Below, one piece after another: positions 24,292 to 31,853 of a stretch of DNA of 64,000 nucleotides. This DNA is from Actinoallomurus liliacearum. GTDB lineage: Bacteria; Actinomycetota; Actinomycetes; Streptosporangiales; Streptosporangiaceae. Under the pieces are notes generated by a model. It had not been told where the DNA came from. It saw only the letters and a list, made by a program, of their open reading frames with translations, and searched no databases. The translations under genes and the position numbers were made by a program. Positions within the stretch are counted from its first letter, which is position 1. Every line of letters starts with the position of its first letter. The stretch covers positions 1-64,000 of the forward strand of contig NZ_BAABHJ010000012.1 in NCBI RefSeq assembly GCF_039542035.1, in the 5' to 3' direction.

Positions 24292-24328
24292 GCGGCCGGC
24301 CTCCTGGCTTCGGGACGGCCGGCCGCTT
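24292..24328 (-). terminator. Terminator after the 24.3-kb lipoprotein gene
   Basis: AGCGGCCGGCC at 24292-24302 pairs perfectly with GGCCGGCCGCT at 24318-24328 across a 15-base loop. It lies 17 bases beyond the lipoprotein stop codon on the minus strand. Confidence 0.6.
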
Positions 24329-24344
24329 CATCATGTGTGTGGCG

Positions 24345-25085
24345 TCACCCGAGCGCCGAGCAGTCCGCCTCGTCGGGCAGCAGCGGCCGGAGCAGCACCC
24401 GGTAGGACCGGCCGTGATCCGACCAGTCGCGCCACCGGCCGATCGGCGCCTTGCGGGCGGCCGCGCCGGTGAGGACGGTGCAGGTCCGGGTGCCCACCCG
24501 CGTCCCGGAGCCGAGCGGCGTGGCGTACGGCCACCGTGGCGCCCCGGTCGCGGACCCGGGAAGCGCCAGCGCCGCGACCTCGGCCGGGCGGTACGGATGC
24601 GGCGCGGCGGCCAGATCGCCGCGCGCCCAGGTCGACGGATTGAGCATGGCGAGCACCGCCGCCGCCTTCGTGTCGCTCACCGGCTCGACGAGCCGGGTCG
24701 TACGCGGGTGCCCGTCGACGACGAAGGTGACGACCGCGTACATGGCGTCGGCCATGTTCGGGCTCTCCACCGTCCGCGGCGTCGCGAGCCCGGCGTCCTG
24801 AGCCGCCGACACGATGCGCCGCACCGCCTGCGGCGTCAGCCGGTACTCGGTCAGCGTGCCGGACGACCCGGCGATGGCACGCCCGTCGCCGTACAACGAG
24901 AAGTCCGGCAGGCTCCCCGGACCGCCCAGCCCGGCGATGCCGCCACTCGTACTCGTCCGCAGCACCAGCCCGGTGCCCGGCGACACGGACACCGATGGCG
25001 CCGGCGTGGGATCGAGCTTGGCCTCCGAACGTCCGGAACAGCCCGCCGCCAGCAGCGCGGCGGCCACCACGACCATGGCCTTCAT
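24345..25085 (-). CDS. Secreted lipoprotein of unknown function
   Basis: The 246-residue protein begins with a signal peptide and lipobox LLAAGCSG (Cys16), followed by a low-complexity linker (KLDPTPAPSVSVSPGTG). The mature part (LVLRTSTSGGIAGLGG, PDFSLYGDGRAI, LTPQAVRRIVSAAQDAGL) resembles many uncharacterised actinobacterial lipoproteins that have a YGDGR motif. No catalytic motif is evident. GAGGAG lies eight bases before ATG 25085. Transcribed in the same direction as bioD, about 100 bases downstream of it. Confidence 0.75.
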   Translation of the reverse strand: MKAMVVVAAALLAAGCSGRSEAKLDPTPAPSVSVSPGTGLVLRTSTSGGIAGLGGPGSLPDFSLYGDGRAIAGSSGTLTEYRLTPQAVRRIVSAAQDAGLATPRTVESPNMADAMYAVVTFVVDGHPRTTRLVEPVSDTKAAAVLAMLNPSTWARGDLAAAPHPYRPAEVAALALPGSATGAPRWPYATPLGSGTRVGTRTCTVLTGAAARKAPIGRWRDWSDHGRSYRVLLRPLLPDEADCSALG

Positions 25086-25182
25086 AGGTGATCGCTCCTC
25101 AATGCGTGGCGCGTCCCCGGAACTCAGACGTGTCCCGAGGCCGCGCGGTTCCCTGACAGGTCGGGGGGAGCGGTACGAGGGG

Positions 25183-25920
25183 TCACGGTATGAGATCCCA
25201 GCTACGGGCGCGGGCGGCGCAGTCCGCGCGGAATACCGCCGCGTCGAAGACACCACCGAGATGCGGGGCCAGGCCGGCCCGGGCGGCGAGCAGGAACTCC
25301 GGCCCGGACAGCCGCCCGGACCGCTCGGGCAGCGCCCCGGACAGCGGGCGGGCGGCGATCGTCTCCAGGTCCCGGACGTTGCACAGGTCGTCCAGGCCGG
25401 GTCGGCGCGGCCAGGCCCCGATGACGACCCCGGCCAGTTCGAGCCCGTGGTTCGCCATCGCCTCCAGCGTCAGCGCCGTGTGGTTCAGCGTGCCCAGCCC
25501 CGGCCGGACGGCGACCAGCACGGGCGCCCGCAACGAGTGCGCGAGGTCGGCCAGCGTGGTGCCGTCCTCGTCGAAGCGCACCAGCAGCCCACCGGCCCCC
25601 TCGACGATCACCAGGTCCCGGTCGAGCGCGCGGATCCGGTCGGCGGTGGCGACCAGGTCGGGCGGCGGCAGTTCGGCCTGCCGGGCGGCCGCGGCCGGGG
25701 AGAGCGCGTCGGCGTAGCGCGCGAACTCGTGCAGGTCGCCGACGCCCGCGAGCCGCCGGACCTCCTCCAGATCCCCGGCCTGGTCGGGCCGTACCCCGGT
25801 CTGCGCCGGCTTGACCACGGCGACCGACGCCCCTCGGGCCCGCGCCAACGCCGCGAGGGCCGCCGTGACGACCGTCTTGCCGACCCCGGTATCCGTCCCG
25901 CTGACCACGAGCACACTCAC
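25183..25920 (-). CDS. bioD: ATP-dependent dethiobiotin synthetase
   Basis: Closes the ureido ring of dethiobiotin from DAPA and CO2 with ATP. The 245-residue protein has the P-loop GTDTGVGKT (8-16), KPAQTGV (substrate loop), EGAGGLLVRFDEDG and the C-terminal GALPERSG nucleotide-base motif. GTG 25920 is the start. Two biotin genes, bioD and bioF, lie here separated by a dasR-like gene and a gene fragment; bioA and bioB are not in the window. Confidence 0.95.
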   Translation of the reverse strand: MSVLVVSGTDTGVGKTVVTAALAALARARGASVAVVKPAQTGVRPDQAGDLEEVRRLAGVGDLHEFARYADALSPAAAARQAELPPPDLVATADRIRALDRDLVIVEGAGGLLVRFDEDGTTLADLAHSLRAPVLVAVRPGLGTLNHTALTLEAMANHGLELAGVVIGAWPRRPGLDDLCNVRDLETIAARPLSGALPERSGRLSGPEFLLAARAGLAPHLGGVFDAAVFRADCAARARSWDLIP

Positions 25921-26023
25921 CTGAGCGAGGGTAACGAGTAGCGGAGGCCGACGACCGTCTCAACGCCGAGGATTTCCGTCCCCCTGGCGACACCGATCCT
26001 CGGCACAGACGTTCCCCGGCGGT

Positions 26024-26212
26024 TCAGTCGTCCCAGGGTTCCCACTTGTCGGTTTTGACCGTGAAGCCGAACGGGTCCGGCAGGCTGATCGTCTCCCCGA
26101 ACTCCCACGATCGAAGGTGCTGGTACGTGCCGCTGCTCCGATCGGGGTTGGAGAAGAACAGGGCCTGTGCGGCGTGGGCCACCGCGCTCACGTCGCGTGA
26201 CTCCTCCATCAC
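26024..26212 (-). pseudogene. Small ORF, possibly a C-terminal Uma2-like remnant
   Basis: The 62-codon ORF (GTG with an ATG directly after it) encodes a plausible protein end: FGETISLPDPFGFTVKTDKW with a C-terminal EPWDD. The pattern FGE-x-x-x-LPxPFG-x-x-x-x-T resembles the end of Uma2-family (restriction endonuclease-fold) proteins common in actinomycetes. The upstream two thirds of such a protein are missing. This assignment is tentative; it could instead be an intact small gene. Confidence 0.35.
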
Positions 26213-26300
26213 GATCAGCTCCGGTCATCGCAGGGAACCCGCTCACTGTCCGTACGCAGAACCGTACATTCTCCGGAGCCGCTGTTCGGGCAAGAGGCGG

Positions 26301-27053
26301 TCAGGGGGTGTGGCCTTGGCGGCGGAGGCGGGTGATGAACTTGTAGCGGTCGCCGCGGTAGAAGGACTGGGCCCACTCGACGGGGTGGCCGTCGACGTCG
26401 AAGGCGTGCCGGGACAGCAGGAGGAGCGGCAGGCCGACGTCGACGCCGAGGAGCTGGGCGTCGTCGGGGGTGGCCAGCACGGTCTCGATCGTCTCCTCCG
26501 CCTCGGCGAGGTGCACGTCGTACGCGGTCGCGAGGGTCTCGTACAGCGAGCCGTGGCGCGGCAGCTCCTTGCGGAGGCCGGGGAAGCGGCGGGCGGGCAG
26601 CAGGGACGTGTCGATCGACATCGGCTCGCCGTCGGCGAGGCGGAGCCGGTGGATGCGGAGGGCGCGGCCGCCGGGGCGGATGCCGAGCAGGCCGGCGACC
26701 CGCTCGTCGGCGGTGACGTAGTCGATGTCGAGGATGCGGGTCTCGGGGTTGAGGCCGTGGTGCCGCATGTCCTCGGTGTAGCTGACCAGCTGGAGTTCCT
26801 GGGCGACCTTCGGTTTGGCGACGAACGTGCCCTTGCCCTGGATCCGCTGCAGGCGTCCCTCGATCACCAGCTCGGCGAGGGCCTGCCGGACGGTCGTGCG
26901 GGAGGTGCCGTACTTCTCCGCGAGCGTGCGTTCCGGCGGCAGCGGGCTACCCGGGGTGAGCGCCTCGGTCAGCTCGATGAGGCGTTTCTTCAGCCGGTAG
27001 TACTTCGGGACCCGTGGCTCGACCCCGAGTTCAGGTGCCTGCTCAGCCGTCAC
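26301..27053 (-). CDS. dasR: GntR/HutC-family regulator, DasR-like
   Basis: The 250-residue protein has an N-terminal winged helix (VPKYYRLKKRLIELTEAL, PPERTLAEKYGTSRTTVRQALAEL, LQRIQGKGTFVAKPKVAQ) and a UTRA ligand domain (SYTEDMRHHGL, DVHLAEAEETIETVLATP, WAQSFYRGDRYKF). These blocks are close to Streptomyces DasR, the N-acetylglucosamine-responsive global regulator. The usual downstream dasABC transporter is absent. GTG 27053 has GAGGAGAG six bases upstream. It sits 15 bases after bioF, so is probably co-transcribed with biotin synthesis. Confidence 0.85.
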   Translation of the reverse strand: MTAEQAPELGVEPRVPKYYRLKKRLIELTEALTPGSPLPPERTLAEKYGTSRTTVRQALAELVIEGRLQRIQGKGTFVAKPKVAQELQLVSYTEDMRHHGLNPETRILDIDYVTADERVAGLLGIRPGGRALRIHRLRLADGEPMSIDTSLLPARRFPGLRKELPRHGSLYETLATAYDVHLAEAEETIETVLATPDDAQLLGVDVGLPLLLLSRHAFDVDGHPVEWAQSFYRGDRYKFITRLRRQGHTP

Positions 27054-27068
27054 TCGCTCTCCTCGTGT

Positions 27069-28235
27069 TCACCGCCGCGTCGCTCCGGCGTTAGGAGCAG
27101 GGTACGGTCTGGTCTGCTTCTTGACAGTAGCCAGTGCCTTCGTGACGGCTGTGAGATCCGCCTCGCCCAGGTCGGCGCGGGCGGTGAGCCGCAGACAGGC
27201 ACGTCCCACCGGTACGGATGGTGGCCGGAAGCAGCCGACCCGGACGCCGTGATCCGCGCACAGGTCCGCGGCGCGGACGGCCTCGTGCGGGTCGCCGATG
27301 ATGACCGGGACGACGGCCGCGGCCGGTGAGGTCGTCGCGAGCCCGAGTTCGCGGGCCGTACCGGCGAGCCGGACGGCGTGGGAGCGGGCGCGCTCCGGAA
27401 GGTCCGGCTCGGCGGCCAGCACGTCGAGCGCGGCGAGGGCCGCGCCGGCGCACGCCGGTGCCAGCCCGGTGTCGAAGACGAACGAACGGGCCGTGTCGAT
27501 CAGCGTCTCGATCACCTCCGGGGCGCCGAGGACCGCGCCGCCCTGCGTGCCGAGCGCCTTGGACAGGGTGGCGGTGAGGACGACGTCGGGCTCACCGGCG
27601 ATCCCGGCGGCGTATGCCGCGCCCCGCCCGCCCGGTCCGACCACGCCGAGCGCGTGCGCCTCGTCGATCACCAGGACGGCGCCGTGGCCTCGGACGACCC
27701 GGTGCAGCTCACGGAGCGGGGCGAGGTCGCCGTCCACCGAGAAGACCGCGTCGGTCACGACGATCGCGTCCCGCGCGCCGGCCAGGGCCGCGTCCACGGC
27801 CGCGACGTCTCCGTGCGGGGTGACGGTGACCGGCGCCCGGGACAGCCGGCAACCGTCGATCAGTGACGCGTGGTTGCCCTGGTCGGAGACGATCAGCCGG
27901 GGCCGCAGCGCGGTGAGGACCCCCAGGTTGGCCAGGTAGCCCGAGGAGAAGACGAGGGCGGACGGCATGCCGGTGAACTCCGCGAGGCTGTGCTCCAGCT
28001 CGGCGTGCAGTTCCGTCGTCCCGGTGACGAGGCGGGATCCGGTCGAGCCGGCCCCCCACTTCCGTACGGCCTCGATCGCCCCCTCGGCGAGCCGGGCGTC
28101 ACGGGACAGCCCGAGATAGTCGTTGGAGGCCAGGTCGAGGAGCGACGGGCCGGGCGGGCGCGGGCGCAGCGTCCGGCGCAGCCCGGCGGCCGTACGGTCG
28201 CGGGTCGCGGTCGTCAGCCGCTCAAGTGGGTCCAC
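27069..28235 (-). CDS. bioF: 8-amino-7-oxononanoate synthase
   Basis: PLP enzyme condensing pimeloyl-ACP/CoA with alanine in biotin synthesis. The 388-residue protein has LASNDYLGLS at the start, GSTGSRLVTGT, DEAHALGVVGPGGRG and the PLP lysine in TLSKALGTQGG. The length matches the alpha-oxoamine synthase family. GTG 28235 is the start. Divergent from pdtaS, with about 38 bases between the start codons. Confidence 0.9.
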   Translation of the reverse strand: MDPLERLTTATRDRTAAGLRRTLRPRPPGPSLLDLASNDYLGLSRDARLAEGAIEAVRKWGAGSTGSRLVTGTTELHAELEHSLAEFTGMPSALVFSSGYLANLGVLTALRPRLIVSDQGNHASLIDGCRLSRAPVTVTPHGDVAAVDAALAGARDAIVVTDAVFSVDGDLAPLRELHRVVRGHGAVLVIDEAHALGVVGPGGRGAAYAAGIAGEPDVVLTATLSKALGTQGGAVLGAPEVIETLIDTARSFVFDTGLAPACAGAALAALDVLAAEPDLPERARSHAVRLAGTARELGLATTSPAAAVVPVIIGDPHEAVRAADLCADHGVRVGCFRPPSVPVGRACLRLTARADLGEADLTAVTKALATVKKQTRPYPAPNAGATRR

Positions 28236-28261
28236 CCGGAAATCATTCCAGCCCCGCCTGC

Positions 28262-28267
28262 GATTAT
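28262..28267 (+). promoter_or_regulatory. Putative -10 element of leaderless pdtaS transcript
   Basis: GATTAT lies six bases before GTG 28274, placing the transcription start at or next to the start codon. No Shine-Dalgarno is present, as expected for a leaderless mRNA. Confidence 0.4.
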
Positions 28268-28273
28268 GCAGAC

Positions 28274-29785
28274 GTGCCCACCTTGACCGACCTCACCAGG
28301 CAGCACACCGATCTGGACGCGGCGGACCTCGAATGGATCCACGCGCTGGTGTCGGACTGGCAGCTGCTGGCCGATCTGTCGTTCGCGGACCTGGTGCTCT
28401 GGGTCCCGCTGACCAGGCGTCGCGCGCCCAGGGGCGGCCGTCCCGGCGACCTCGGAGGCTGGGTGGCCATCGCCCAGATCCGGCCGACGACCGGCCCGAC
28501 CGCCTACACGGACGACCTCGTCGGCCTGGTCGTCGAGCCGGGCGGCCGCGGCCTGATCGATGTGGCCTGGCGGGAGGAGCGCATCTGCCGGGAGGGCGAC
28601 CCGGAGTGGGGGAGCGGTATCCCGGTGCGCGAGGAGGCCATCCCCGTACGCCGGGACGGCCGGATCCTCGGCATCATCCAGCGGAGCACGAACCTCAGTT
28701 CGGCGCGTACGCCCAGCCACCTGGAGCTGACGTACCTGCAGAGCGCCAGCGACCTGGCGAAGATGATCGATGCGGGGCGGTTCCCGTTCCGGGAGGTGGA
28801 GCCGAACCTCGCCCGTTCGCCGCGGGTCGGCGACGGCCTGATCCGGGTGGACCGGGACGGGCGGGTGCTCTACGCCAGCCCGAACGCGCAGTCGGCGTAC
28901 CGCAGGCTGGGGCTCGCCACCGACCTGGTCGGCACGCCGCTGGGGGAGACCACCGCCCGGCTGATGAACACCGCGGTGGACGACTCGCTGGCGGTGGTCG
29001 CCGGCGGGCGCGCCCCGAGCGAGACCGAGATCGAGTCGAACGGCGCGATCGTGCAGCTGCGGGCCATCCCGCTGATCGTCGACGGGAGTCGTACGGGCGC
29101 CCTGGTGCTGTTGCGGGACGTCACCGAGCTGCGCTGGCGCGACCGGGCGCTGATGAGCAAGGACGCCACGATCCGGGAGATCCACCATCGGGTGAAGAAC
29201 AATCTGCAGACCGTCGCGGCGCTCCTGCGCCTGCAGGCCCGGCGGCTGCGGGTGCCGGAGGGGCGGGCGGCCCTGGAGGAGGCGGTCCGCCGGGTCGGCT
29301 CGATCGCGATCGTGCACGAGACGCTCTCGCACACGCCGGAGGAGCTGGTCGACTTCGACGACATCGCGGACCGGGTGATGGCCATGGCCGGAGAGGTGTC
29401 GGCACCGGAGACCCGGGTGCGCCCGAAGCGGATCGGCGGTTTCGGAGTCCTGCCCGCGGTGATCGCCACACCGCTCGCCATGGTCCTCGCCGAACTGCTG
29501 CAGAACGCCCTCGAGCACGGCCTGGCGAACCGCCCCGGGTCGCTGGAGGTGGTGGTGACGCGCGGCGAGGAGCGGCTGAAGGTCCTGGTCGCCGACAACG
29601 GGAGCGGGCTGCCCGAAGACTTCGACGTGGAGTCGACGGCGAGTCTGGGCCTGCAGATCGTCCGCACGCTGATCGTGGGGGAGCTGGGCGGGGTCATCGA
29701 CCTGCGGCCGCGCGAGGGCGGGGGCACGGAGGTCGCCGTGGACATCCCGCTGGACCAGGGGCCGCGGACCGCTCCGCCCACCTGA
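28274..29785 (+). CDS. pdtaS: Cytosolic sensor histidine kinase PdtaS
   Basis: The 503-residue soluble kinase has an N-terminal GAF-like domain (HALVSDWQLLADLSFADLVL...), a PAS-like domain (VDRDGRVLYASPNAQSAYRRL), a HisKA_2 dimerisation/phosphoacceptor helix EIHHRVKNNLQTVAALLRLQ, and a HATPase domain (ELLQNALEHG, VADNGSGLPED, SLGLQIVRTL). This matches mycobacterial PdtaS (Rv3220c), which phosphorylates the ANTAR regulator PdtaR. The partner is not in this window. The position beside whiB1 is the same as in mycobacteria. Confidence 0.9.
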   Translation: MPTLTDLTRQHTDLDAADLEWIHALVSDWQLLADLSFADLVLWVPLTRRRAPRGGRPGDLGGWVAIAQIRPTTGPTAYTDDLVGLVVEPGGRGLIDVAWREERICREGDPEWGSGIPVREEAIPVRRDGRILGIIQRSTNLSSARTPSHLELTYLQSASDLAKMIDAGRFPFREVEPNLARSPRVGDGLIRVDRDGRVLYASPNAQSAYRRLGLATDLVGTPLGETTARLMNTAVDDSLAVVAGGRAPSETEIESNGAIVQLRAIPLIVDGSRTGALVLLRDVTELRWRDRALMSKDATIREIHHRVKNNLQTVAALLRLQARRLRVPEGRAALEEAVRRVGSIAIVHETLSHTPEELVDFDDIADRVMAMAGEVSAPETRVRPKRIGGFGVLPAVIATPLAMVLAELLQNALEHGLANRPGSLEVVVTRGEERLKVLVADNGSGLPEDFDVESTASLGLQIVRTLIVGELGGVIDLRPREGGGTEVAVDIPLDQGPRTAPPT

Positions 29786-29809
29786 GCCGATTCGTGCCCG
29801 GAAAACGTG

Positions 29810-29838
29810 GACGCCCGTGACCTGGGGTCACGGGCGTC
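29810..29838. terminator. Terminator between pdtaS and whiB1 (convergent)
   Basis: A perfect 13-bp stem (29810-29822 with 29826-29838) has a three-base loop. On the minus strand it is followed by CACGTTTTC, so it best terminates whiB1; it could also stop pdtaS transcripts. Confidence 0.8.
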
Positions 29839-29894
29839 GGAGCCGGCGGATGTCGTGGGCCGATCTGCGAGCCACGATGCGGCGTCGTCGTCTT

Positions 29895-30149
29895 TCAGGC
29901 GTGGGCGCGAGCGCGGGCACGGGCGTTGCGGCGCTTCAGGGCGCGGCGCTCGTCTTCGCTCATGGCGCCCCAGACCCCGGCGTCCTGGCCGGAGGTCAGT
30001 GCCCAGTTCAAGCAGGCGTCGGTCACCGGGCAGCGGCGGCATACCTGCTTGGCCTCTTCGATCTGTACCAGCGCGGGGCCGGTGTTCCCGATCGGGAAGA
30101 ACAGCTCGGGGTCCTCGTCACGGCAGGCAGCGCGGTGGCGCCAGTCCAT
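29895..30149 (-). CDS. whiB1: WhiB1-type iron-sulfur transcription factor (WblE)
   Basis: The 84-residue protein has exactly the WhiB1 length and layout: MDWRHRAACRDEDPELFFP, four cluster cysteines at 9, 37, 40 and 46 (CRRCPVTDAC), the GVWGAMSEDERR turn and a basic tail ending ARARARAHA. WhiB1 proteins hold a nitric-oxide-sensitive [4Fe-4S] cluster and interact with the primary sigma factor. AAGGAG precedes ATG 30149 by about eight bases. The unusually long upstream region (256 bases) holds a palindrome and a CRP-like site. Confidence 0.95.
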   Translation of the reverse strand: MDWRHRAACRDEDPELFFPIGNTGPALVQIEEAKQVCRRCPVTDACLNWALTSGQDAGVWGAMSEDERRALKRRNARARARAHA

Positions 30150-30332
30150 GCGGTCCACTCCTTCGTAGCGCGTGAAGTGTCGACTCCACTTGTGAACGGT
30201 TTCACGATGTCGCGAACAGTCCAAGGACCGCGGGTAAGGTCCGGGAAGTGTTCATGGCGGTCTCGACCAGGGGTGATACCCGATGCCGCGCGCCACTTAG
30301 AGATTCCCAGGGCGCCAGAGAGGGCGCAAGAG

Positions 30333-30354
30333 CTTTGAGAAACTTTTCTCAAAG
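30333..30354. promoter_or_regulatory. Perfect 22-bp AT-rich palindrome upstream of whiB1
   Basis: CTTTGAGAAA at 30333-30342 is the exact reverse complement of TTTCTCAAAG at 30345-30354, with CT between. It stands out in a region otherwise far richer in G+C. It lies 184 bases before the whiB1 start and 52 bases beyond the lipid-kinase stop. It may be an operator for whiB1 or a hairpin at the end of the kinase transcript. Confidence 0.6.
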
Positions 30355-30400
30355 TATGGCTGTCGCGTGTGTCACATGGCCGAAACATGAACGTCACTTC

Positions 30401-30414
30401 GTGACTCAGATCAC
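30401..30414. promoter_or_regulatory. CRP-like site
   Basis: GTGA at 30401-30404 and TCAC at 30411-30414 are separated by six bases, matching the GTGA-N6-TCAC core of CRP/Cmr sites. It overlaps the lipid-kinase stop codon and is about 250 bases upstream of whiB1. Mycobacterial whiB1 is CRP-regulated, but from closer sites, so the functional link here is uncertain. Confidence 0.35.
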
Positions 30415-31332
30415 GACGCGCACCGCCTTGGGAACGGACCGGAAGGTCACCGCCTCGCGTTGTCCCAGGTAGTCCCCGTCGACCTGGAACGCGATCGGGC
30501 GATGCGACCGCAGCGTGAACTCCGTCAGGTCGTGCAGACCGAGGACCTGTCCGCCGCGCGGCTGCCGCTGGAACGGAGGCAGGATCTGCGACAGCACGTT
30601 GAGAGTCGACAGCACGTCGAGCCGCCGCAGTCCGAACAGATCCAGGCCCGTCGCGAACGCCGCCCGCGGGCTCGGGTCCACCGGCCAGGGGCCCGCGTAC
30701 GTCCACGGCGAGGTGTTCGACACGATGCTCAGGAAGATGTGGCCGAGCGGCGGCTTCCCGGGCACTTCGAGGGTGAGCGCCGGGCGGCGCCGGTCCGTCA
30801 GCACGAAGAACTGGCGCAGCGCCGCGCGGATGTACAGCGTGGAGTACGCCCGGGAGCCGGCGGCCCGGAGCTGCTCGACGGCGTGGACGACCTCCGCGTC
30901 CAGCCCCAGACCCGCGCAGAACGTGAAGTAACGGTTGTCGGCCATGCCCAGGCCGACCGTGCGGTGCCGCCCGGCCCGCAGCGCCTCCAGGACCTGCCCG
31001 GCCGCGTCGAGGGCGTTGTTCGGCAGCCCCAGGGACCGGGCGAAGACGTTCGCGCTGCCGGCGGGGACCACGGCGAGGGCCGGCAGGTCCTCCGACGGAC
31101 CCGCGGCGAGCAGCCCGTTGACGGCCTCGTTGACGGTGCCGTCCCCGCCGAGCGCGATGACCACGTCGTAGCCCTCGCCGACCGCCTGCTCGGCGAGCTC
31201 CATCGCGTGCCCGCGCCGCTGGGTCTCGGCCAGCTCCAGCCGTACCTCGCCGGCGAACGCGCGCATCAGCACGTCCCGGGCTCGCCGTGACGTGGTCGTC
31301 GCCTTCGGATTGGCGATCAAGAGAGCGCGCAC
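30406..31332 (-). CDS. Diacylglycerol kinase family lipid kinase
   Basis: The 308-residue protein has the DAGK catalytic fold: LLIANPKATTTS at the start, the nucleotide-binding GGDGTVNEAVNGL, PAGSANVFARSLGLP, and the C-terminal EFTLRSHRPIAFQVDGDYLG. These proteins phosphorylate diacylglycerol or sphingoid-type lipids. GTG 31332 is the start. Upstream of whiB1 on the same strand but separated by 256 bases, so probably a separate transcript. Confidence 0.85.
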   Translation of the reverse strand: MRALLIANPKATTTSRRARDVLMRAFAGEVRLELAETQRRGHAMELAEQAVGEGYDVVIALGGDGTVNEAVNGLLAAGPSEDLPALAVVPAGSANVFARSLGLPNNALDAAGQVLEALRAGRHRTVGLGMADNRYFTFCAGLGLDAEVVHAVEQLRAAGSRAYSTLYIRAALRQFFVLTDRRRPALTLEVPGKPPLGHIFLSIVSNTSPWTYAGPWPVDPSPRAAFATGLDLFGLRRLDVLSTLNVLSQILPPFQRQPRGGQVLGLHDLTEFTLRSHRPIAFQVDGDYLGQREAVTFRSVPKAVRVVI

Positions 31333-31416
31333 GCAAAAAGGGTAGCTTCACCGCAGACCACCGGAAGGCGCGGGCTGGGCATCACGGCGGGTCGCGCCCG
31401 GCTAGTGTTCCTGGGT

Positions 31417-31794
31417 GTGTCCACACGTCCCGCCACCCTGAGCGCCGCAGCCGTCGTCGAGGCCCTGGAAGGGGTCGCCGTGCTGGCCGTCGGCCTGTAC
31501 GTCGGCATCGAGGCCGTCATCGGCCGCCCGCACGACCTCGCGAGCGCGGTCGCCCTCGCCTTCATGGCCGTCCTCGGCGGCGCCGGCATCATCGCGGTCG
31601 GCTGGGGACTGTGGCAGGTACGCCGCTGGGGACGCGCCCCCGCCCTGCTCACGCAGATCTTCACGCTGATCATCGCCGTGTCGATGTTCCAGAGCCACCG
31701 GCAGATCCTCGGGGTCGTCCTCGTCGTGGTCGCCGTCGTCGGCGCCGCCGCCCTCCTCAGCCCCCCGACGACCCGCGCCCTCATCGACGAATAG
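31417..31794 (+). CDS. Four-helix integral membrane protein
   Basis: The 125-residue protein has four hydrophobic helices (ALEGVAVLAVGLYVGIEAV, ASAVALAFMAVLGGAGIIAV, LLTQIFTLIIAVSMF and ILGVVLVVVAVVGAAALL) with a WGLWQVRRWGRAP loop. Such proteins are common in actinobacteria and have no assigned function. GTG 31417 is chosen because TAGTGT at 31403-31408 could be the -10 of a near-leaderless transcript; GTG 31405 in the same frame is the alternative. Confidence 0.65.
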   Translation: MSTRPATLSAAAVVEALEGVAVLAVGLYVGIEAVIGRPHDLASAVALAFMAVLGGAGIIAVGWGLWQVRRWGRAPALLTQIFTLIIAVSMFQSHRQILGVVLVVVAVVGAAALLSPPTTRALIDE

Positions 31795-31806
31795 CCCGGA
31801 AACGAC

Positions 31807-31840
31807 GCGCCCGCCGAGACGGTGTCGTCTCGGCGGGCGC
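31807..31840. terminator. Bidirectional terminator between membrane protein and sigma factor genes
   Basis: A perfect 14-bp stem (31807-31820 with 31827-31840) has a six-base loop. It lies 12 bases after the membrane-protein stop and 13 bases beyond the sigma-factor stop on the other strand. Confidence 0.8.
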
Positions 31841-31853
31841 GTTCGTTCGTGCC

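Noticed and set aside
26024..26212. A complete Uma2 nuclease gene
   Set aside because: Only a C-terminal segment is present, with no PD-(D/E)xK catalytic region upstream in any frame; recorded as a tentative remnant.
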